The position numbers were made by a program, and so were the translations under genes. The notes beneath the pieces are model-generated. The model saw nothing but the letters and a program-made list of their open reading frames with translations, did not search any database and was not told the DNA's origin. From an uncultured Peptococcaceae bacterium (GTDB lineage Bacteria > Bacillota > Peptococcia > Peptococcales > Peptococcaceae), in assembly GCA_937922955.1 (NCBI GenBank), contig CALAKO010000143.1, positions 1 to 5,165 of the forward strand: DNA of 5,165 bases, read 5' to 3'. Each line of letters starts with the position of its first letter. Position 1 is the stretch's first letter. Below, in pieces: positions 4,364 to 5,165 of this stretch.

Positions 4364-5165
4364 TCAATACATGACCATGTATTTGCCGATTTCCCATGTG
4401 GTGACCTGGGTGCGGTATTCGTCCCATTCGTGGTATTTTCCTGTGAGGAAGCTGTTGTAGGCGTGGCTGCCCAGGGTTTCGGCAATGAGTGGGTCACGTT
4501 CCATATGTTTGAGGGCTTCAAAGAGGGTGCCTGGAAGGTTGTCGATGCCATTTTCGGCACGAGTTTTGGCATCCATGGAGAAGATGTCTTCGGTGACTTC
4601 TTCCGGTGGCACTAGGCCGCGTTCGATGCCGTCCAATCCGGCAGCCAGGCAGACAGCCAGCGCCAGATATGGGTTGCAGGCTGGGTCTGGGCAGCGCAGT
4701 TCCACACGGGTGCTCTGGCCGCGAGCCGCTGGGATACGGATGAGCGCGGAGCGGTTGGATGCGGACCAAGCCAGGTAAACCGGTGCTTCATAACCAGGAA
4801 CGAGGCGTTTGTAGGAGTTGACGAGCGGATTAGTGACCGCGACAAGAGATTTTGCGTGATCAAGAAGGCCAGCGATGAAGCTGTAGGCTTCACGGGAAAG
4901 TTTGCGTTCGCCGTTTTCGTCAAAGAAGATGTTGCGGCCGTCTTTGAAGATGGACATGTTGGTGTGCATGCCGGAACCGTTCATGCCGAAGATTGGTTTT
5001 GGCATGAAGGTGGCGTGCAGGCCGTTGCGCTGGGCGATGGTTTTGACGGCCAGCTTGAAGGTCATAATGTTATCGGCGGCGGTGAGGGCATCGGCGTATT
5101 TGAAGTCGATTTCATGCTGACCGGCGGCTACTTCATGGTGAGATGCTTCAATTTCAAAGCCGAGC
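4364..5165 (-). CDS. glnA: type I glutamine synthetase (GSI-alpha type), C-terminal 266 residues; 5' end outside window
   Basis: Glutamine synthetase makes glutamine from glutamate, ammonia and ATP in the cytoplasm and is the main entry of ammonium into metabolism. The frame stays open to the window edge, so the start is outside; about 60% of a usual 440-residue enzyme is seen. Visible in order are GFEIEASHHEVAAGQHE (active-site region, visible residues 2-18), KPIFGMNGSGMH (56-67), the glutamate-flap segment NSYKRLVPGYEAP (116-128), NRSALIRIP (137-145), RVELRCPDPACNPYLALA (153-170) and the C-terminal IGKYMVMY. The Tyr adenylylated in enterobacterial enzymes is replaced by Phe (F195, EDIFSMD) and the surrounding sequence is of the alpha type, so adenylylation control is excluded here. 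Feedback inhibition or regulator binding is more likely. The next gene on the same strand is the ANTAR regulator, 170 nt away without an obvious terminator. The promoter and leader, where an ANTAR target would be expected, lie outside the window. Identification is certain. Confidence 0.98.
   Translation of the reverse strand, partial: LGFEIEASHHEVAAGQHEIDFKYADALTAADNIMTFKLAVKTIAQRNGLHATFMPKPIFGMNGSGMHTNMSIFKDGRNIFFDENGERKLSREAYSFIAGLLDHAKSLVAVTNPLVNSYKRLVPGYEAPVYLAWSASNRSALIRIPAARGQSTRVELRCPDPACNPYLALAVCLAAGLDGIERGLVPPEEVTEDIFSMDAKTRAENGIDNLPGTLFEALKHMERDPLIAETLGSHAYNSFLTGKYHEWDEYRTQVTTWEIGKYMVMY

Noticed and set aside
4021..4572. A 183-codon - strand frame overlapping the ANTAR and glnA genes
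   Set aside because: It overlaps two well-identified genes in another frame, has low-complexity Ser/Pro/His-rich composition, and is a shadow of GC-richer coding sequence.
4349..4778. + strand frames opposite glnA (4349-4615, 4485-4778)
   Set aside because: They lie antisense to highly conserved glutamine synthetase sequence and have no SD or family features.
1..5165. CRISPR arrays, tRNA or rRNA genes, insertion sequences, transposase genes
   Set aside because: No repeat-spacer pattern, tRNA-like fold, transposase frame or paired terminal inverted repeats were seen.

Overview
The window suggests a low-to-mid GC member of the Bacillota, probably of the Clostridia or Negativicutes. The reasons are strong Shine-Dalgarno sequences, intrinsic terminators, an AgrB-type peptide processing protease, a secreted copper-amine-oxidase-N (stalk) domain protein, and a type I glutamine synthetase followed by an ANTAR-domain regulator. 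A genus cannot be assigned from sequence reading alone.

Layout: (1) 1-540, + strand, the 3' part of a membrane peptidase of the AgrB family, very AT-rich and cut by the window edge. (2) 541-693, a short AT-rich gap with a hairpin, micro-ORFs and two purine-rich SD-like boxes, but no recognisable AgrD. (3) 694-1935, + strand, a 413-residue secreted protein of unknown function, ended by a hairpin-T tract. (4) 2032-3105, + strand, a secreted stalk-domain protein, also ended by a hairpin-T tract. (5) 3157-3498, + strand, a HicB-type antitoxin-like protein with no HicA toxin beside it. (6) 3499-3647, a convergent gap with two terminator hairpins, one usable in both directions. (7) 3648-4193, - strand, an ANTAR regulator with a degenerate receiver domain. 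(8) 4364-5165, - strand, the C-terminal part of glutamine synthetase (glnA), running off the right edge.

The window has two transcriptional blocks that converge near 3500-3650. The right block (glnA followed by the ANTAR gene) is a nitrogen assimilation unit. ANTAR proteins bind RNA and prevent termination, so this one probably tunes glnA or other nitrogen genes after transcription starts. The left block is surface or secretion related: a peptide-processing membrane protease, two signal-peptide proteins and a small DNA-binding-type protein. Base composition becomes visibly less AT-rich from left to right, so the agrB-like end looks more like accessory DNA and the glnA end like core genome.

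No wholly new system can be demonstrated. The points most worth following up are the agrB-like gene followed by an uncharacterised secreted protein without a visible agrD, the pseudo-receiver ANTAR protein with mutually exclusive RNA hairpins in its leader, and terminator-like hairpins placed directly against the ribosome binding sites of two genes.
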